Positions 22,608 to 33,744 of a DNA stretch of 64,000 nucleotides are shown one piece after another. Source of the DNA: Ipomoea triloba (lineage: Eukaryota; Streptophyta; Magnoliopsida; Solanales; Convolvulaceae); contig NC_044930.1 in NCBI RefSeq assembly GCF_003576645.1, positions 19,520,246 to 19,584,245 of the forward strand, read 5' to 3'. Under the pieces are notes generated by a model that was given only the letters and a program-made list of their open reading frames with translations, had not been told where the DNA came from and ran no database searches. The position numbers and the translations under genes were made by a program. Each line of letters starts with the position of its first letter. Positions within the stretch are counted from its first letter, which is position 1.

Positions 22608-24478
22608 TCAACCAAGACCAAAGCCTCCGGCTTGAATCTCTGCCACTTCTCTGTCCTTGATCAATTGTGCAGTCCACCCAACAAATGATGGGATCTGCCT
22701 TGGTATTTCTCGGGTGAATACCACCACACGATCAACATAGAAAACCTGAAAACAAAGGCAAAATTTTCAGTTTAATACTCCTTTACCTATTAAATTATAC
22801 ATAAAATTTCTTTAGTTTGAGCCTTACAGTCAAAAACAAGAGTGGACCAGTGAAAAGAGCTTTCGAACTCTTTGCCCAAGCAAGTTGCGAATCCATCAAA
22901 CTCCAAAGGACATAATCACACCAATTTAATTGCTTTATCTGATCAACATCTACCAAATGATGAAAGATATGCAGCCTAACGTATCCATTTTGCGATGTGT
23001 CAATAAACAAAGAACAAACTAAGACAATGAAATGTCTTTTAAACCACAGACCACCATCCTCACAAGAAAGCATTGCTTTGATAACATCTGAATATAAATA
23101 TCCCCGTGCTGACTTATCAACAAGCCATTTCCACTCCACTAACAAATCAGTGCTATGTGCCCTTGACCATTTCTCAATCTTTATATCGCCTCTAGGAAAA
23201 CCTAACACCAATTGAACATCTTGTTCAGTAATAGACACCCCAGTACCATCAGCCAAATACAACGTACTATTCCTAGGTTTGTAATTTTGAACAAGCCAGT
23301 AGCCCATCCTTGTTGGAAGATTATCAATTTGCAGATGAAACAAACTCGCAAAGCCCATTTCTATTATAACAGCTGTCTGTGCAGCATTCAACCCTTGCAA
23401 CGCCTCAAAAAACTGGTTGGTTAAGGACCTTGATCGTAGAGATGGATAATCCTTACGTTTCTTCCATGTCTTCCTAACCTGACGGACTGCTAAAACCGAA
23501 GAAGTTTGTGCATTACTAGGGCCAGCTTCTCCGACATCACTCCAAGACCTCTTCCTTGATCTCTTAACAACTACAATCTGCACTACATGTGTGAAAATCA
23601 TGCACTACAACTGATTATCAAAAATAATATAAAGTTCTATATAGTTTCATTTCAATAGACATAAGAATGTGCACTGTTAGGCACAAAAATATAATCTGTA
23701 TGGCACAAAAATGTGCAATACAAGCATACAACTAATCTAAAACATGTTAAATACCCTGAACTCTAAGGATAAACTATGTCAACTGTTAGACTAGAATATT
23801 TGCACTATTAGGTTTAAATAATTGCACTATATGAGTAGAATTTATGCACTACAAGTTATTATCAAAAAAAATGAGTAATATGCAATTTCAATTCATATAG
23901 GCATAAGAAAGTGCACTTTTAGGCATAAACTTTTGCTCTATATGGCAAGAAAATGTGCACTATAAGCATACAACTACTATAAAACAATTTTAATACCCTG
24001 AACTCTAATGATAAACAGTGTGCACTTTTAGGTTCAAATAATTGCACTATTAGATATAAACTTTTGCACTATATGAGTAAAAATCATGCGCTACAAGCAT
24101 ACCACTATCCTAAACCATGTTTAATACTCTGAAATCCAAAAATGAACTACCTACACAGTTAGTCTAAATATTTGCACTATAAGGCAAAACAATTTGCACT
24201 ATACACCTTAAAAATTTGCACTACACAATTGATTATGCAAAATAATGTCATTTCTGTCTAGTGCAAGTAATTATGAACAACAATAGCCATAAGAATTGAA
24301 GATCTTAGATACAGTATAACACAAACACTAAAATAATATGAACCTAAATCATCAAGAATTTAAAAATCACAAACTAACATCAAACAATGAAAAACATGCA
24401 AAACATTTTCATTAGAAATTTACCTCGCCTATTAACAGCACGTTGAAGGTCTGGTGATGAATCATCCGCCGCCGCCAT
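22608..24478 (-). CDS. Plant-mobile-domain (Ulp1-associated) protein of the MULE
   Basis: Proposed exons on minus: 24478-24424 (ATG, donor GTAAAT), 23582-22828 (acceptor TAG, donor GTAAGG) and 22745-22608 (acceptor CAG). The phases agree, giving about 315 residues up to TGA at 22610-22608. Exon 2 has a basic start (VKRSRKRSW, WKKRKDYPSLRSRS) followed by the N-terminal plant-mobile-like region with LPTRMGYWLVQNYKP and ITEQDVQLVLGFPRGDI. Exon 3 gives VFYVDRVVVFTREIP. In related MULE genes this precedes a C48 Ulp1 cysteine protease domain, which is absent here. Readable protein-like text continues past the TGA (to about 22450), so the stop may be a lesion. Intron 1 (841 bp) holds the same TGCAC units as the opposing gene. 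Confidence 0.6.
23583..24130 (+). repeat. ~240-bp TGCAC units inside the minus-strand gene's intron
   Basis: Two to three diverged copies (CATAAGAATGTGCACTGTTA, TAGGTTTAAATAATTGCACT, GCATAAGAAAGTGCACTTTT), all in plus orientation like those in the transposase gene although the host gene is on minus. Confidence 0.8.
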
Positions 24479-24864
24479 TGTCCTCGCCGTCCTCGTCAAC
24501 TTCGCCTGAAAGATGATCCTTCAATTCCTCGCTTTCGCCTGAATTCGTCGCGTTCTTCTTCACCTTCTCGCCGAAGCGTCACAAAATGCACTTCGTCTTA
24601 GCCTGAAAGACACTTTCGCCTGAATTCGTCGCCTTCTTCTTCACCTTCTCGCCGGAGCGTTGGTTACTCAACACAAACACAACGAAACCTTCGTCGTAGT
24701 GCGTTTAGTGGAGAAGCGAGAAAGGTAGTGCATTTGTTAAATGACAAGAATAGCCCTCAACGTTAATAACAGAGTAATTTAATGGCCTAGATCATCTATT
24801 AAAATCAAATCTAATGGCCTAGATTGCATCCTATTTCTCACCTAAGGATCAAATTTCACCTGAT

Positions 24865-24866
<2 letters not shown>

Positions 24867-24927
<61 letters not shown>
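24867..24927. repeat. (TA)n at right edge of the MULE
   Basis: About 30 TA units abutting the right terminal repeat. Confidence 0.95.
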
Positions 24928-24931
<4 letters not shown>

Positions 24932-24939
24932 CAAATTTT

Positions 24940-25310
24940 GAAGTGCAAGTAAATTTTATTTAAAATGCAAGTAACAATTTCATAGAGTACACCTATGTAC
25001 AAGTAAAATGTATTAAAAGTGCAACTATATACTCCATAGTATATGCCGAGCAACAATATTAAGTGCAACTAACGTCATCATTAGTTGCACCAAACAATAT
25101 CATTAAGTGCATTAGTGTGAAAAACGTTATCATTAAGTGCACCACTGTAAAAAGGGTAAATTACTTGCACTATTAAATGTAAATGGTTGCACTTTTAAGT
25201 GATTTTACTTGCATACTTACATTGTTAATTACTTGCACTATTAAGTATTAACACATGTTACTTATACACAATGTTTGTGTTATTTACAAAAATACCATCA
25301 CATTTAAAAA
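24940..25310. repeat. GTGCAAGT / TTGCACT word tract
   Basis: Words AAGTGCAAGT, AAGTGCAACT, TAAGTGCACC, ACTTGCACTATTAA and similar recur about every 25 bp on both strands. It begins right after the TA array, and no coding frame or defined right end was seen. Probably another member of the word-array element class or an extension of the neighbouring MULE. Confidence 0.6.
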
Positions 25311-25771
25311 AAAGTTATATATGATCTGTTAATCTTCTTAGATGGACAACTCAAATTAGTTCTTATACCTCTCCTGGGTACCCGTTATCACTAGAGGGGG
25401 GAGAGAGAGAGAGATATATATATATATATACAATTGTCCCATAAAAATAATAGTACAATAATTGTAAAGTAATGTACAATTGTACCATTATAGGAATACA
25501 TACAAAAAATATTAATATTATAATGACCTAAATCATTCCAATAATGCAAAAGCATAATTGAGATATTGAGTCTAGTTTCAAATAATCAAAAGAAGATTAA
25601 TTAAATGAAAAAAAACTTAACCTAAATTTTTTTTTAAAAAAAAATGGAAGAAAATGATTTTTAAGGTTCCTGTCTTTCTGATTTATAATTTTTGGTGTTC
25701 AACTTTGAATGCTATGTATTTAGTCGGGCTAATTATTTGATCAAAGTTTAAGTTAAATTTTATGCTGTATA
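25311..25771. other. Intergenic; GA/TA microsatellite at 25397-25430
   Basis: AT-rich sequence with a (GA)n(TA)n run. No gene or element recognised. Confidence 0.5.
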
Positions 25772-26063
25772 TCTACAATTTTAATAAGAGCCAATAAAGT
25801 TAGGGCTCTATCGGAAAGAAAAAAAATATGTAGTAATTATTTACTTAAACGAATGATAATGTTAGGGCTATATTATATTATTTTCTTCCCTTAAATAACC
25901 CCACATTCCGTTACTAACTTTAGTAACGGAATATTCTGTTAACTTTTAATTTATCCATAAATTTCTATAAGAAAGGTCTTAAGTTCGAACCTTATCCCAA
26001 TTAGAGTTACATAATTGTTAAACATATACTACGAAAACAATTTAAAAAGAGATATAATTTTAT

Positions 26064-27814
26064 TGTTAGGAACATCATGTAATAGGTTTTGATGATACCA
26101 ACTGTTAAGTAGAAATCCCCAAGTCTCGACACATAGGCAAAACGTTGTAAGTTCGACAAGTAAACCAAGAGCGAAAATACAACCGGGTAACTTTGAGCTC
26201 AACTCGGAAAATATTTTAGCTTGAAGTAAACTTGTTTGAACATCTTAGAAGTCTCGTGTTGTAATTTCATAGATAGAACAGAAGAAGGCACGGGATAACA
26301 CTAGAGGAATAAGGGTCTGCGAGACATCAACTAAGTCTCGAGACATAAGCAGAGTTCGAGAGGTAGTACCTCTCGATACAACCATCCAGTTCGAGACATA
26401 AGCAGAGTTCGAGAGTAGACTCTCGAGACATCAACCTTGGTCTCGATAAACTGACACTTCTCCAAAGCTGAATGACGGTCAGGAAGCATACTTAAAGTTT
26501 GGAGAAGAAGAATATCATGGAGATAAATATGAAGAGGTGCCGAACGTGAGTTTTCAAAATGGACGGAAATGGATGACACATCAGATTTCCACCACAAACG
26601 GTCAAAAGGTACACCAATCCAAAGTCAGTCTTATTCCCTAAAACGAGGATCAATGGGAATTTAAAAAGAGTAACTTTTACCAAAAGTAGCAAGTGGAGCA
26701 TGGACTCAAGAAAGTGGATTATGGAATATCCACTATCAAACAAAAGGTTCAAGTTACAAGACCACCACTCCATGAAGAATGCTGAAAAGATGCAAGTCCC
26801 ATACACATCATGGGAGACAAATTTCAAACGGAATAATTTTCCCTCCAACGGAATTATTCATCAACTCTCATATAAAAAGGACGTGAAGACACAAAGCGAA
26901 AGGGGTGAACATAGTTGGAAAATTCGAAAGAGGTGTCTGATTCAAACGTTCAAGTGCAAGTGCTAAATTTGGAATATCATCCTGATATTCAAAAATAGCG
27001 AGAAAACACATCTTAGTGTTTGAGAGAGTTACATAGCTTAAACTGCTACACATCTAGAAGGTGACCGAAGCTGCTCTACATCAAAGTTTATTCAACGATA
27101 GCTTGTGGTCATATTGGAGCTTGTTACATTCAACTGTGACAACCAAAAGTCCTTGCTTTGGATTAAGCAAGAGAGGCGGAGTAACCTGGCAGCTGTCTAG
27201 TGAAGATCCTGAGGCTTGAGGCGAGCTTGGTGATCAAAGCTCAAGTGCTCGAGAGGTGGAGTAACTGGAAGCGGGGAGAAAAACCTTGGAGAGGCGGAGT
27301 AACCTGGGAGCTGTCTTGTGAAGATCCTGAGGCTTGAGGCGGGCTTGGTGATCAAAGCTCAAGTGCTCGATAGGTGGAGTAACAAGAAGCGGGGCGAAAA
27401 ACCTGAGGCTTGAGGCGGGCTTCGTGATCAAAGCTCAAGCGCTCGATATTGTACTAAAAGGGAAGTTTTAGTGCAATCCTTCCAGGGAGTTTCTGGAAGA
27501 AGACTGGACGTAGGCGGGTTGGCCGAACCACTTAAAAATCTCTCTCGCATTTACTTTATGTTTTTATCTCTCGCTTATCTAACTCTCGAACTGCACTGCA
27601 TATAACCGCACCTCTCGAACTAACTCAAACTCGTTCTAACTAAAAGGGGATAACTTTTCCGCTGCGCATAAAACTTTGTCTTCATCTTGTGAGGTATCGG
27701 ACCTAAACATCCTAAGTCCAATACACACGAGAAGTCGAAAAAGATTTGCAAAATCTTATACAAGTCTATTCACCCCCCCCCTCTAGACTTGTACCCATCC
27801 CCTTGGGACCAACA
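26064..27814 (+). repeat. 5' LTR of the SIRE-type copia
   Basis: 1751 bp, TGTTAGGAAC...GGGACCAACA. Contains a variable box near 26320-26450 where GAGACATAAGCAGAGTTCGAG is repeated, and a 118-bp tandem repeat (27171-27420) with GAGAGGCGGAGTAACCTGG and GTGATCAAAGCTCAAG. The word TCGAGAG occurs many times. Confidence 0.95.
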
Positions 27815-27816
27815 AT

Positions 27817-27828
27817 TGGTATCAGAGC
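27817..27828 (+). other. Primer-binding site (initiator Met tRNA)
   Basis: TGGTATCAGAGC, the standard copia primer site complementary to the 3' end of tRNA-iMet, two bases after the 5' LTR. Confidence 0.95.
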
Positions 27829-27923
27829 AAGTTCTCTGATCGATATAAACCTTTGTTTATATTGCCTAGAGATCCTTCTTTGAAAAATCTTTAAAATTTT
27901 CAAAGCACGAGATAATTTTTTAA

Positions 27924-30074
27924 ATGGATAGCATGTTGTCGAGACATCTTCTCTTTGATCTTAGCAGGTTCGATGACTGGAAAACAACTGCTGAGCAAAC
28001 CAGGGATACACCAAAGTATGTCCCCAAACCTAGGGAAGAATGGACAAGTGATGATAGGAAGAGAAACAACCTGGACAACATTGCCAAGGATATTCTCTTC
28101 AGAGCTATAGACGAAACCATCTTCCCAAAAGTAAGAAAGTGCAAAACGGCGAAAGAGGTATGGGATACTTTGATGTTAATTGGTGAAGGTGACGAACAAG
28201 AAAAGGAGAACAAGCTCACCGTGGCCATGAAGAAGTTCGAGGACTTCAAGATGAAGCCAGGGGAAAGCATCGACAGCATGGAATCTCGTTTCATGAAGCT
28301 ATCAATAGAGATCAGTGATCTCGAGAAGGAGATTCCACAAAAGGAGCTAAACCTGAAGGTCTTACGAGGCCTTACCAAGGAGTGGGAAATGAAGGTGATC
28401 ACAATGCGTGATCACAGGGATTTGAAGAACACCACAACCGACCAACTGTTCAGAGATCTCAAAGCCTTCGAATTTGAGATGTTTCCGAGAGATGAGGACG
28501 TGGTGGACAGACGGAATGTGGCACTGGTTGCGGACCAACCAACCACCTCCTCAAGGTCAGATCCTAATCCCACTGATTTTTTATCTGACTAACAGTTTGC
28601 TTTCTTCATGAGAAAATTCAGGAAGTTCATGAAGAAGACACCGGAAAGCAATACAAGTTCACCTTCCTCCTCAAGAAAGAAAAATGAGAGATACACATCC
28701 AGAAGAATGGAGGAAGAAGATCAAGGTCTATGCTACAACTGCAGGAGGCCAGGGCACTTCAAGGCTGAATGCCCTTACCCACCAGTAAGCAAGCATCAAG
28801 GTCAGGAAGGCAAGGATTCCAGAAGAAAAGAGGAATCCAGAGAGAGGCCAGCCAAAGGTAGCCTCAAGGGAGAAACAAAGACATACCTGCGCAGGAAGGC
28901 GCTTGTTGCTGAGGAACTCGAGAAGACAATCGAGGAGTCCGAGACATCGAGCTCCAGTGATAGCAGCAGCAGCTCAGAGGATGAGAGGGGGCTTATCTGC
29001 TTATACACTACAGAAGAGGAGGATCAATGCTTGATGGCTATCAATAATGAGGTAACCTCCCCTTCCACATCTCGCTGCTCTATTTCTACTTCTCAATGTT
29101 CTTCGTTTAGAAGCGATGAGGACCCCTTCGAGACTATGGAATTGATCAGAAGGAACCTCAAAATCGCTAACAGCACTCATGCCAAAATCAGGGAAGAAAA
29201 CAGCAAGCTAACCGCTGAAAGAGATATGCTTAAGAACGTCTCGAAAGAGAATTCAGAGCTAACTCTCAAAGTAAGTGAGTTAGAAGCTAAAGTAATCCTA
29301 CTGACTGAAGAGTGCAAAGCTCGAGAGACAAGAGAGCTTAATCTTAGAAAGGTCATAGCATCATACACTAATTCCTCCAAAGCTATGGAGAAAATGGTGG
29401 ATGATTACAGACCAGCAAATGACAGAACCGGTCTCGGGTTTCGTCGGAACAGTCTCTCGAGAGATAAGCAGACCAATGGTTTGGGAACTTCAAGAAATGG
29501 AGGATCTCAACCCAAACCAAATAAAGGTCATAAAGGACCAACAGAAAAGACCAGAGTAGCTATTCATAAACCGTCCCTGTACACCAGCAATGGAAGGTAT
29601 AGGAAAGCTACGAAGAATGGCCGGGTAAACAATATCGAGAGATCACCTTGCTATCTCTCGCAAGGCCATTCCAAGTACAAAAAGAGCTACATTCCATATA
29701 ATGCGCCTCAAGGCAAATATGGAAGGTCTGAGATCCACATAGTTAGGAACTCACGGATGGAGAAAGGCAGACTCTATCCATCTAGTGAGAATTGGTCATC
29801 GAATCACAATTTCTGGAAGAAACCTCACTTTCAGCAATTTCACATGACCAAACAGCGTATGAAAGGCATGGTGCATAAGCCGATCGAAAAGTCTATACCT
29901 AAGTTGATTTATGCACCAAAGAGGCCCAAAACCTTTGCTAGCATTCCTTATGATTATCAAACGTACAATGGCTACATTGCGCCTAGGCCTGGAATAATGG
30001 GCACAAGGTATAAATGGATGCCTAAACTCACTAACCAACCAGGACCCAAAGTTTGGGTACCTAAACTTGCTTAA
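27924..30074 (+). pseudogene. SIRE-type gag with one internal stop
   Basis: One reading frame from ATG 27924 to TAA 30072-30074, interrupted only by TAA at 28590-28592. The first part (222 codons) is the capsid-like UBN2 domain (FDDWKTTAEQ near the start, TAKEVWDTLM, VLRGLTKEWEMKV). The second (from about 28608, 488 codons) has one zinc knuckle CYNCRRPGHFKAEC (C-x2-C-x4-H-x4-C, near 28729-28770). Then come a serine/acidic stretch, a coiled-coil-like region (29150-29350) and a basic, Lys/Tyr/Pro-rich tail ending WVPKLA. The pol frame is offset by one base and starts around here. A single recent nonsense change seems likely. Confidence 0.9.
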
Positions 30075-30079
30075 TTTCC

Positions 30080-33000
30080 TTGCAGGACACCAGGGACGTG
30101 TGGTTCATTGACAGTGGATGTTCGAGACATATGACGGGAAAACTAACACTGCTAGAGAACATCCAACCTATCGAAGGTCTCTTGGTGACATTTGGCGACA
30201 ACGAGAAGAAGGGACGCACAAAAGCTGTTGGTGAAATTCAAAAAAATGAGCTGGTTATTAAGGGAGTATCCTACGTTGAAGGGCTCAAGTTCAATCTCCT
30301 TAGTACAAGCCAGTTCTGTGACAAGGGCTACAAGGTTATCTTCACCAAAAGCAAATGCCAGATTATGAGCGAGGAATCTCTCGAAGTCGTCTTGGAAGCA
30401 GCAAGGAAAGGAAACATGTACATAGTGGATTGGAAGTCTGCAAAACCATCCCTATGTATGCTAGCAAGGAGCAAGGAAGATTTATGCTGGGATTGGCATA
30501 GTAAGCTTGGTCATCTGAACTTCAAGACTATCAACAAGCTTACTAAGAGGAACCTAGTGGAAGGACTGCCCAAAGTGACGTTTCGAAAGGATAAAATTTG
30601 TGAGGCATGTCAACGTTGCAAACAGATCAAATCCTCTTTCAAGAGCAAAGCCGAGACATCATCCACTAGACCATTAAGTCTTCTTCACATGGACTTATTT
30701 GGCCCAGTGGATCCACCCAGCATAAAGGGAAAGAAGTATACTCTTGTGGTAGTAGATGACTACACAAGATTCACATGGACCGTGTTCTTAACCAAGAAAA
30801 GCGAGACAAAAGTTGCTCTACCAAACCTTCTGAAGCAGGTTCAAATTGAAAAGGATGTCTCGATACTAAAGATTCTGTCAGATCAAGGTGGAGAGTTCGT
30901 TAATCAAGTTATCGAGAGCTACTGCAACGAGAACGGTATTCGTCATCAGTTGTCAGCTGCTCGAACGCCTCAACAGAACGGGGTTGCTGAAAGAAGGAAC
31001 AGAACTCTCAAGGAAGCTGCAAGGACCATGCTCTCGCAAGCCAACATATCTCAAGGATTTTGGGCAGAAGCAATCAACACAGCGTGCTATACCCAAAATC
31101 GGTCCTTGATAGTGAAAGGAGTTGGAAAGACTCCATATGAGTTGTGGAATGGAAGAAAACCGAATGTAAGCCACTTCCACTCATTCGGGTGCAAATGCTA
31201 TATTCACAACAATGGGAAGACTCAACGAAGAACTTTTGAAGAAAAGGCAGATGATGGAGTATTTCTGGGATACTCATCGACAAGCAAAGCACTCAGAGTC
31301 TTCAACAAGCGGAGTTTGGTGGTTGAAGAGTCCATACATGTTACCTTTGATGAAAGGGCATCGACAGATCAACCATCAAAGACAACGGAAGCAGCTGAGG
31401 AAGATCAGCCAGAGTCTATCGAGAGATCAAACTTACCTCTCGAAGACAAGCAGTTGATAGTTCGAGACGTAGCGGAACTCCAGTCAGAATCAGATGATGA
31501 AGAGTCTACAAAGAAGAAAGCTCCTGACTCAGTTGATCCAATCCAGTTCATAGATGTTCAACCCACATCTCAATCCTCAACGGAAGTATCAACTGAGGAG
31601 CCACAACCTGACCTAAGATGGCTGAGAAGTCACCCTGCTGATCAAGTAATTGGAGATGTACATGACAGAGTTCGGACCAGATCAGCATACAGAGAAAGCA
31701 TGTTTGCTTGCTTTCTATCACAAATAGAGCCTAAGGTGATCGATGAGGCTCTATGTGATCCAGATTGGGTGCAAGCCATGCAAGAGGAACTTCATCAGTT
31801 TGAACGGAACGATGTTTGGGAACTAGTTCCGAGACCTCATCATCAGAATGTCATTGGTACAAAGTGGGTTTTCAGAAACAAGATGAATGAGGATGGAGTC
31901 ATTGTTAGGAACAAGGCCAGACTTGTTGCCAAAGGCTACTATCAGGAGGAAGGAATAGATTTTGATGAAACCTTCGCTCCAGTGGCACGTCTCGAAGCCA
32001 TACGCATCTTTCTCGCATATGCCGCCTTCAAAGACTTTAAGGTATATCAAATGGATGTCAAGAGCGCTTTTCTGAACGGACTTCTCGAAGAAGAGGTGTA
32101 CGTTGAACAACCTCCGGGTTTCTTGAAGGACGTGGGAGCTGACAAAGTATACAAATTAAAGAAGGCACTTTACGGCTTAAAACAAGCTCCGAGAGCTTGG
32201 TATGATACCTTATCTTCTTTTCTACTTCAGTGTGGGTTCACCAAAGGCCTAGTGGACAAAACATTGTTTAGAATTAAGGATGAGGATCACATCTTATTGG
32301 TGCAAATCTATGTGGACGATATCATTTTTGGAAGCACCAATCCAGACTTGTGCGAGAAGTTCTCCAGGTTGATGAAAGGGAAGTTCGAGATAAGCATGAT
32401 GGGAGAACTAAACTACTTCCTTGGATTACAAGTGAGACAGCTTAAGGAAGGTATCTTCATCAATAAGGAGAAATACACCAAGGATCTGCTCAGAAAATAC
32501 AATATAGAAGGGAAATCCTCAGTCAAAGTACCCATGGGAACCTCTCTACGTATCGATGTCGACAGTGAAGGTCGAGAGGTCGATCAAACTACATATCGAG
32601 GTATCATCGGATCTCTTCTTTATTTAACTGCCAGTAGACCAGATATATCCTTTGCAGTAGGTGTATGTGCTAGGTTTCAGGCAAGTCCTAAGGAAAGTCA
32701 CTTAAATGCATCTAAAAAGATCCTTAGATATCTCAAAGGTACGCAAAGTGTTGGACTTTGGTATTCGAGAGGTGGATCTTTCGAACTTATGGGTTATTCA
32801 GATGCGGACTTTGCCGGTTGTAAAATAGATCGAAAGAGCACATCAGGGACATGTCAGTTTCTAGGTGGAAGACTTGTCTCATGGTTTAGCAAGAAACAGC
32901 ATTCGATAGCTACAAGCACCGCTGAGGCAGAATATGTAGCAGCTGGAAGTTGCTGTGCTCAGGTTTTATGGATGAAGCAACAACTACTGGATTATGGTGT

Positions 33001-33253
33001 TGAATGTAAAGAGGTTAAGATCATGTGTGACAACACAAGTGCCATAGCTATCACTCAGAATCCAGTGTTACATTCAAGAACAAAACACATTGATATCAAG
33101 TATCACTTCATCCGAGACCATGTTGAGAAAAAGGATATAACTTTGGAATACGTTGCAACGGAGGAGCAACTAGCAGATATTTTCACAAAAGCGTTATGTG
33201 AAAATAGATTCTCTCAACTAAGGTTAGAATTGGGAATGATAGAATTGGGATGA
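30080..33253 (+). CDS. SIRE-type copia pol polyprotein (intact)
   Basis: 1057 codons, open throughout; the frame opens after TAA at 30062-30064 and the first listed codon is TTG, so it has no ATG of its own and needs gag read-through, frameshifting or splicing. Domains in order: aspartic protease ([13 protein letters not shown], Asp about residue 11); GAG-pre-integrase zinc site ([16 protein letters not shown], about 137-178); integrase core (MDLFGPV about 205, SDQGGEF about 267, [10 protein letters not shown] about 300); reverse transcriptase ([22 protein letters not shown] about 743); RNase H (GYSDADFAG about 908, STAEAEYVA). All catalytic residues I can check are present. It makes the enzymes for reverse transcription and integration in cytoplasmic particles. 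Confidence 0.95.
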   Translation: MQDTRDVWFIDSGCSRHMTGKLTLLENIQPIEGLLVTFGDNEKKGRTKAVGEIQKNELVIKGVSYVEGLKFNLLSTSQFCDKGYKVIFTKSKCQIMSEESLEVVLEAARKGNMYIVDWKSAKPSLCMLARSKEDLCWDWHSKLGHLNFKTINKLTKRNLVEGLPKVTFRKDKICEACQRCKQIKSSFKSKAETSSTRPLSLLHMDLFGPVDPPSIKGKKYTLVVVDDYTRFTWTVFLTKKSETKVALPNLLKQVQIEKDVSILKILSDQGGEFVNQVIESYCNENGIRHQLSAARTPQQNGVAERRNRTLKEAARTMLSQANISQGFWAEAINTACYTQNRSLIVKGVGKTPYELWNGRKPNVSHFHSFGCKCYIHNNGKTQRRTFEEKADDGVFLGYSSTSKALRVFNKRSLVVEESIHVTFDERASTDQPSKTTEAAEEDQPESIERSNLPLEDKQLIVRDVAELQSESDDEESTKKKAPDSVDPIQFIDVQPTSQSSTEVSTEEPQPDLRWLRSHPADQVIGDVHDRVRTRSAYRESMFACFLSQIEPKVIDEALCDPDWVQAMQEELHQFERNDVWELVPRPHHQNVIGTKWVFRNKMNEDGVIVRNKARLVAKGYYQEEGIDFDETFAPVARLEAIRIFLAYAAFKDFKVYQMDVKSAFLNGLLEEEVYVEQPPGFLKDVGADKVYKLKKALYGLKQAPRAWYDTLSSFLLQCGFTKGLVDKTLFRIKDEDHILLVQIYVDDIIFGSTNPDLCEKFSRLMKGKFEISMMGELNYFLGLQVRQLKEGIFINKEKYTKDLLRKYNIEGKSSVKVPMGTSLRIDVDSEGREVDQTTYRGIIGSLLYLTASRPDISFAVGVCARFQASPKESHLNASKKILRYLKGTQSVGLWYSRGGSFELMGYSDADFAGCKIDRKSTSGTCQFLGGRLVSWFSKKQHSIATSTAEAEYVAAGSCCAQVLWMKQQLLDYGVECKEVKIMCDNTSAIAITQNPVLHSRTKHIDIKYHFIRDHVEKKDITLEYVATEEQLADIFTKALCENRFSQLRLELGMIELG

Positions 33254-33406
33254 ATGGTCAAATCTTATCTTCTTGTATTTAGTGCCATGAACTGTTTCGC
33301 ATGTGAGGAGCGGTTTCATCAACTTTATGGCAGCTTTGGAGTTACACAAGCATTGAATGGTCATTCATATCGCATCCCGTGACTCAACAGTGGTAACCTA
33401 TTTGGG

Positions 33407-33416
33407 CTATAAATAG
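33407..33416 (+). promoter_or_regulatory. TATA-box-like element before the small ORF
   Basis: CTATAAATAG, a near-ideal plant TATA box, lies 38 bp upstream of the ATG at 33454. It follows the pol stop by about 150 bp and could drive a subgenomic transcript; this is inference from sequence only. Confidence 0.4.
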
Positions 33417-33453
33417 AAGGGTTTTCTCATCAGTTTATGTCATCGACTTCTTC

Positions 33454-33744
33454 ATGGAGAAGAAGAAAGGAAAAGACGATGTACCATTCTGGTATAGAGG
33501 GAGAAAATCAGCAACGAAGTCCAAAGACTTTCAAGGAGAGAACTATCCAGAATCAACGAAGGGTGAACAGATTGCGGAGCTTCCTGATAATCCAAGCCAG
33601 CATCCTATTCCCATCCAAGGTGAATGGATCCCCAAATACGAGGAGATCCACAACGATGGGATACTGGAGTCAGGAGAAGAGTCCCGTATAAGTGGGACTC
33701 CTACCGCTGCACATTCTGGAAAAGGACCTCCCTCAACCAAATGA
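33454..33744 (+). CDS. Small post-pol ORF, 96 residues, unknown
   Basis: ATG 33454 to TGA ending 33744. Hydrophilic, starting MEKKKGKDDVPFWYRG, rich in Lys, Glu, Ser and Pro, with no signal peptide, membrane segment or known motif. It sits between pol and the large 3' ORF of the copia element behind a TATA-like box. It could be chance or an element-encoded accessory protein; I do not recognise it. Confidence 0.35.
   Translation: MEKKKGKDDVPFWYRGRKSATKSKDFQGENYPESTKGEQIAELPDNPSQHPIPIQGEWIPKYEEIHNDGILESGEESRISGTPTAAHSGKGPPSTK

Larger units (their letters stand above)
16671..24866. mobile_element. 8.2-kb MULE carrying FAR1-type and plant-mobile-domain genes
   Basis: The left end (GGAAAGGGCTCATGTG, then TTAGGTGAGA and GATGCAATTAGAGCCATAGA) matches the reverse complement of the right end (GGATCAGGTGAAATTTG, then TTAGGTGAGA and GATGCAATCTAGGCCATTAG). 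Both ends abut TA arrays, so a TATATATAT target duplication cannot be told from the array. Inside are a FAR1/MURA transposase gene on plus and a plant-mobile-domain gene on minus, convergent, as in MULEs that carry Ulp1-type genes. Transposase frames are broken. The 5' flank of the minus gene has a 47-bp repeat (24533-24579 and 24613-24660). Confidence 0.8.
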
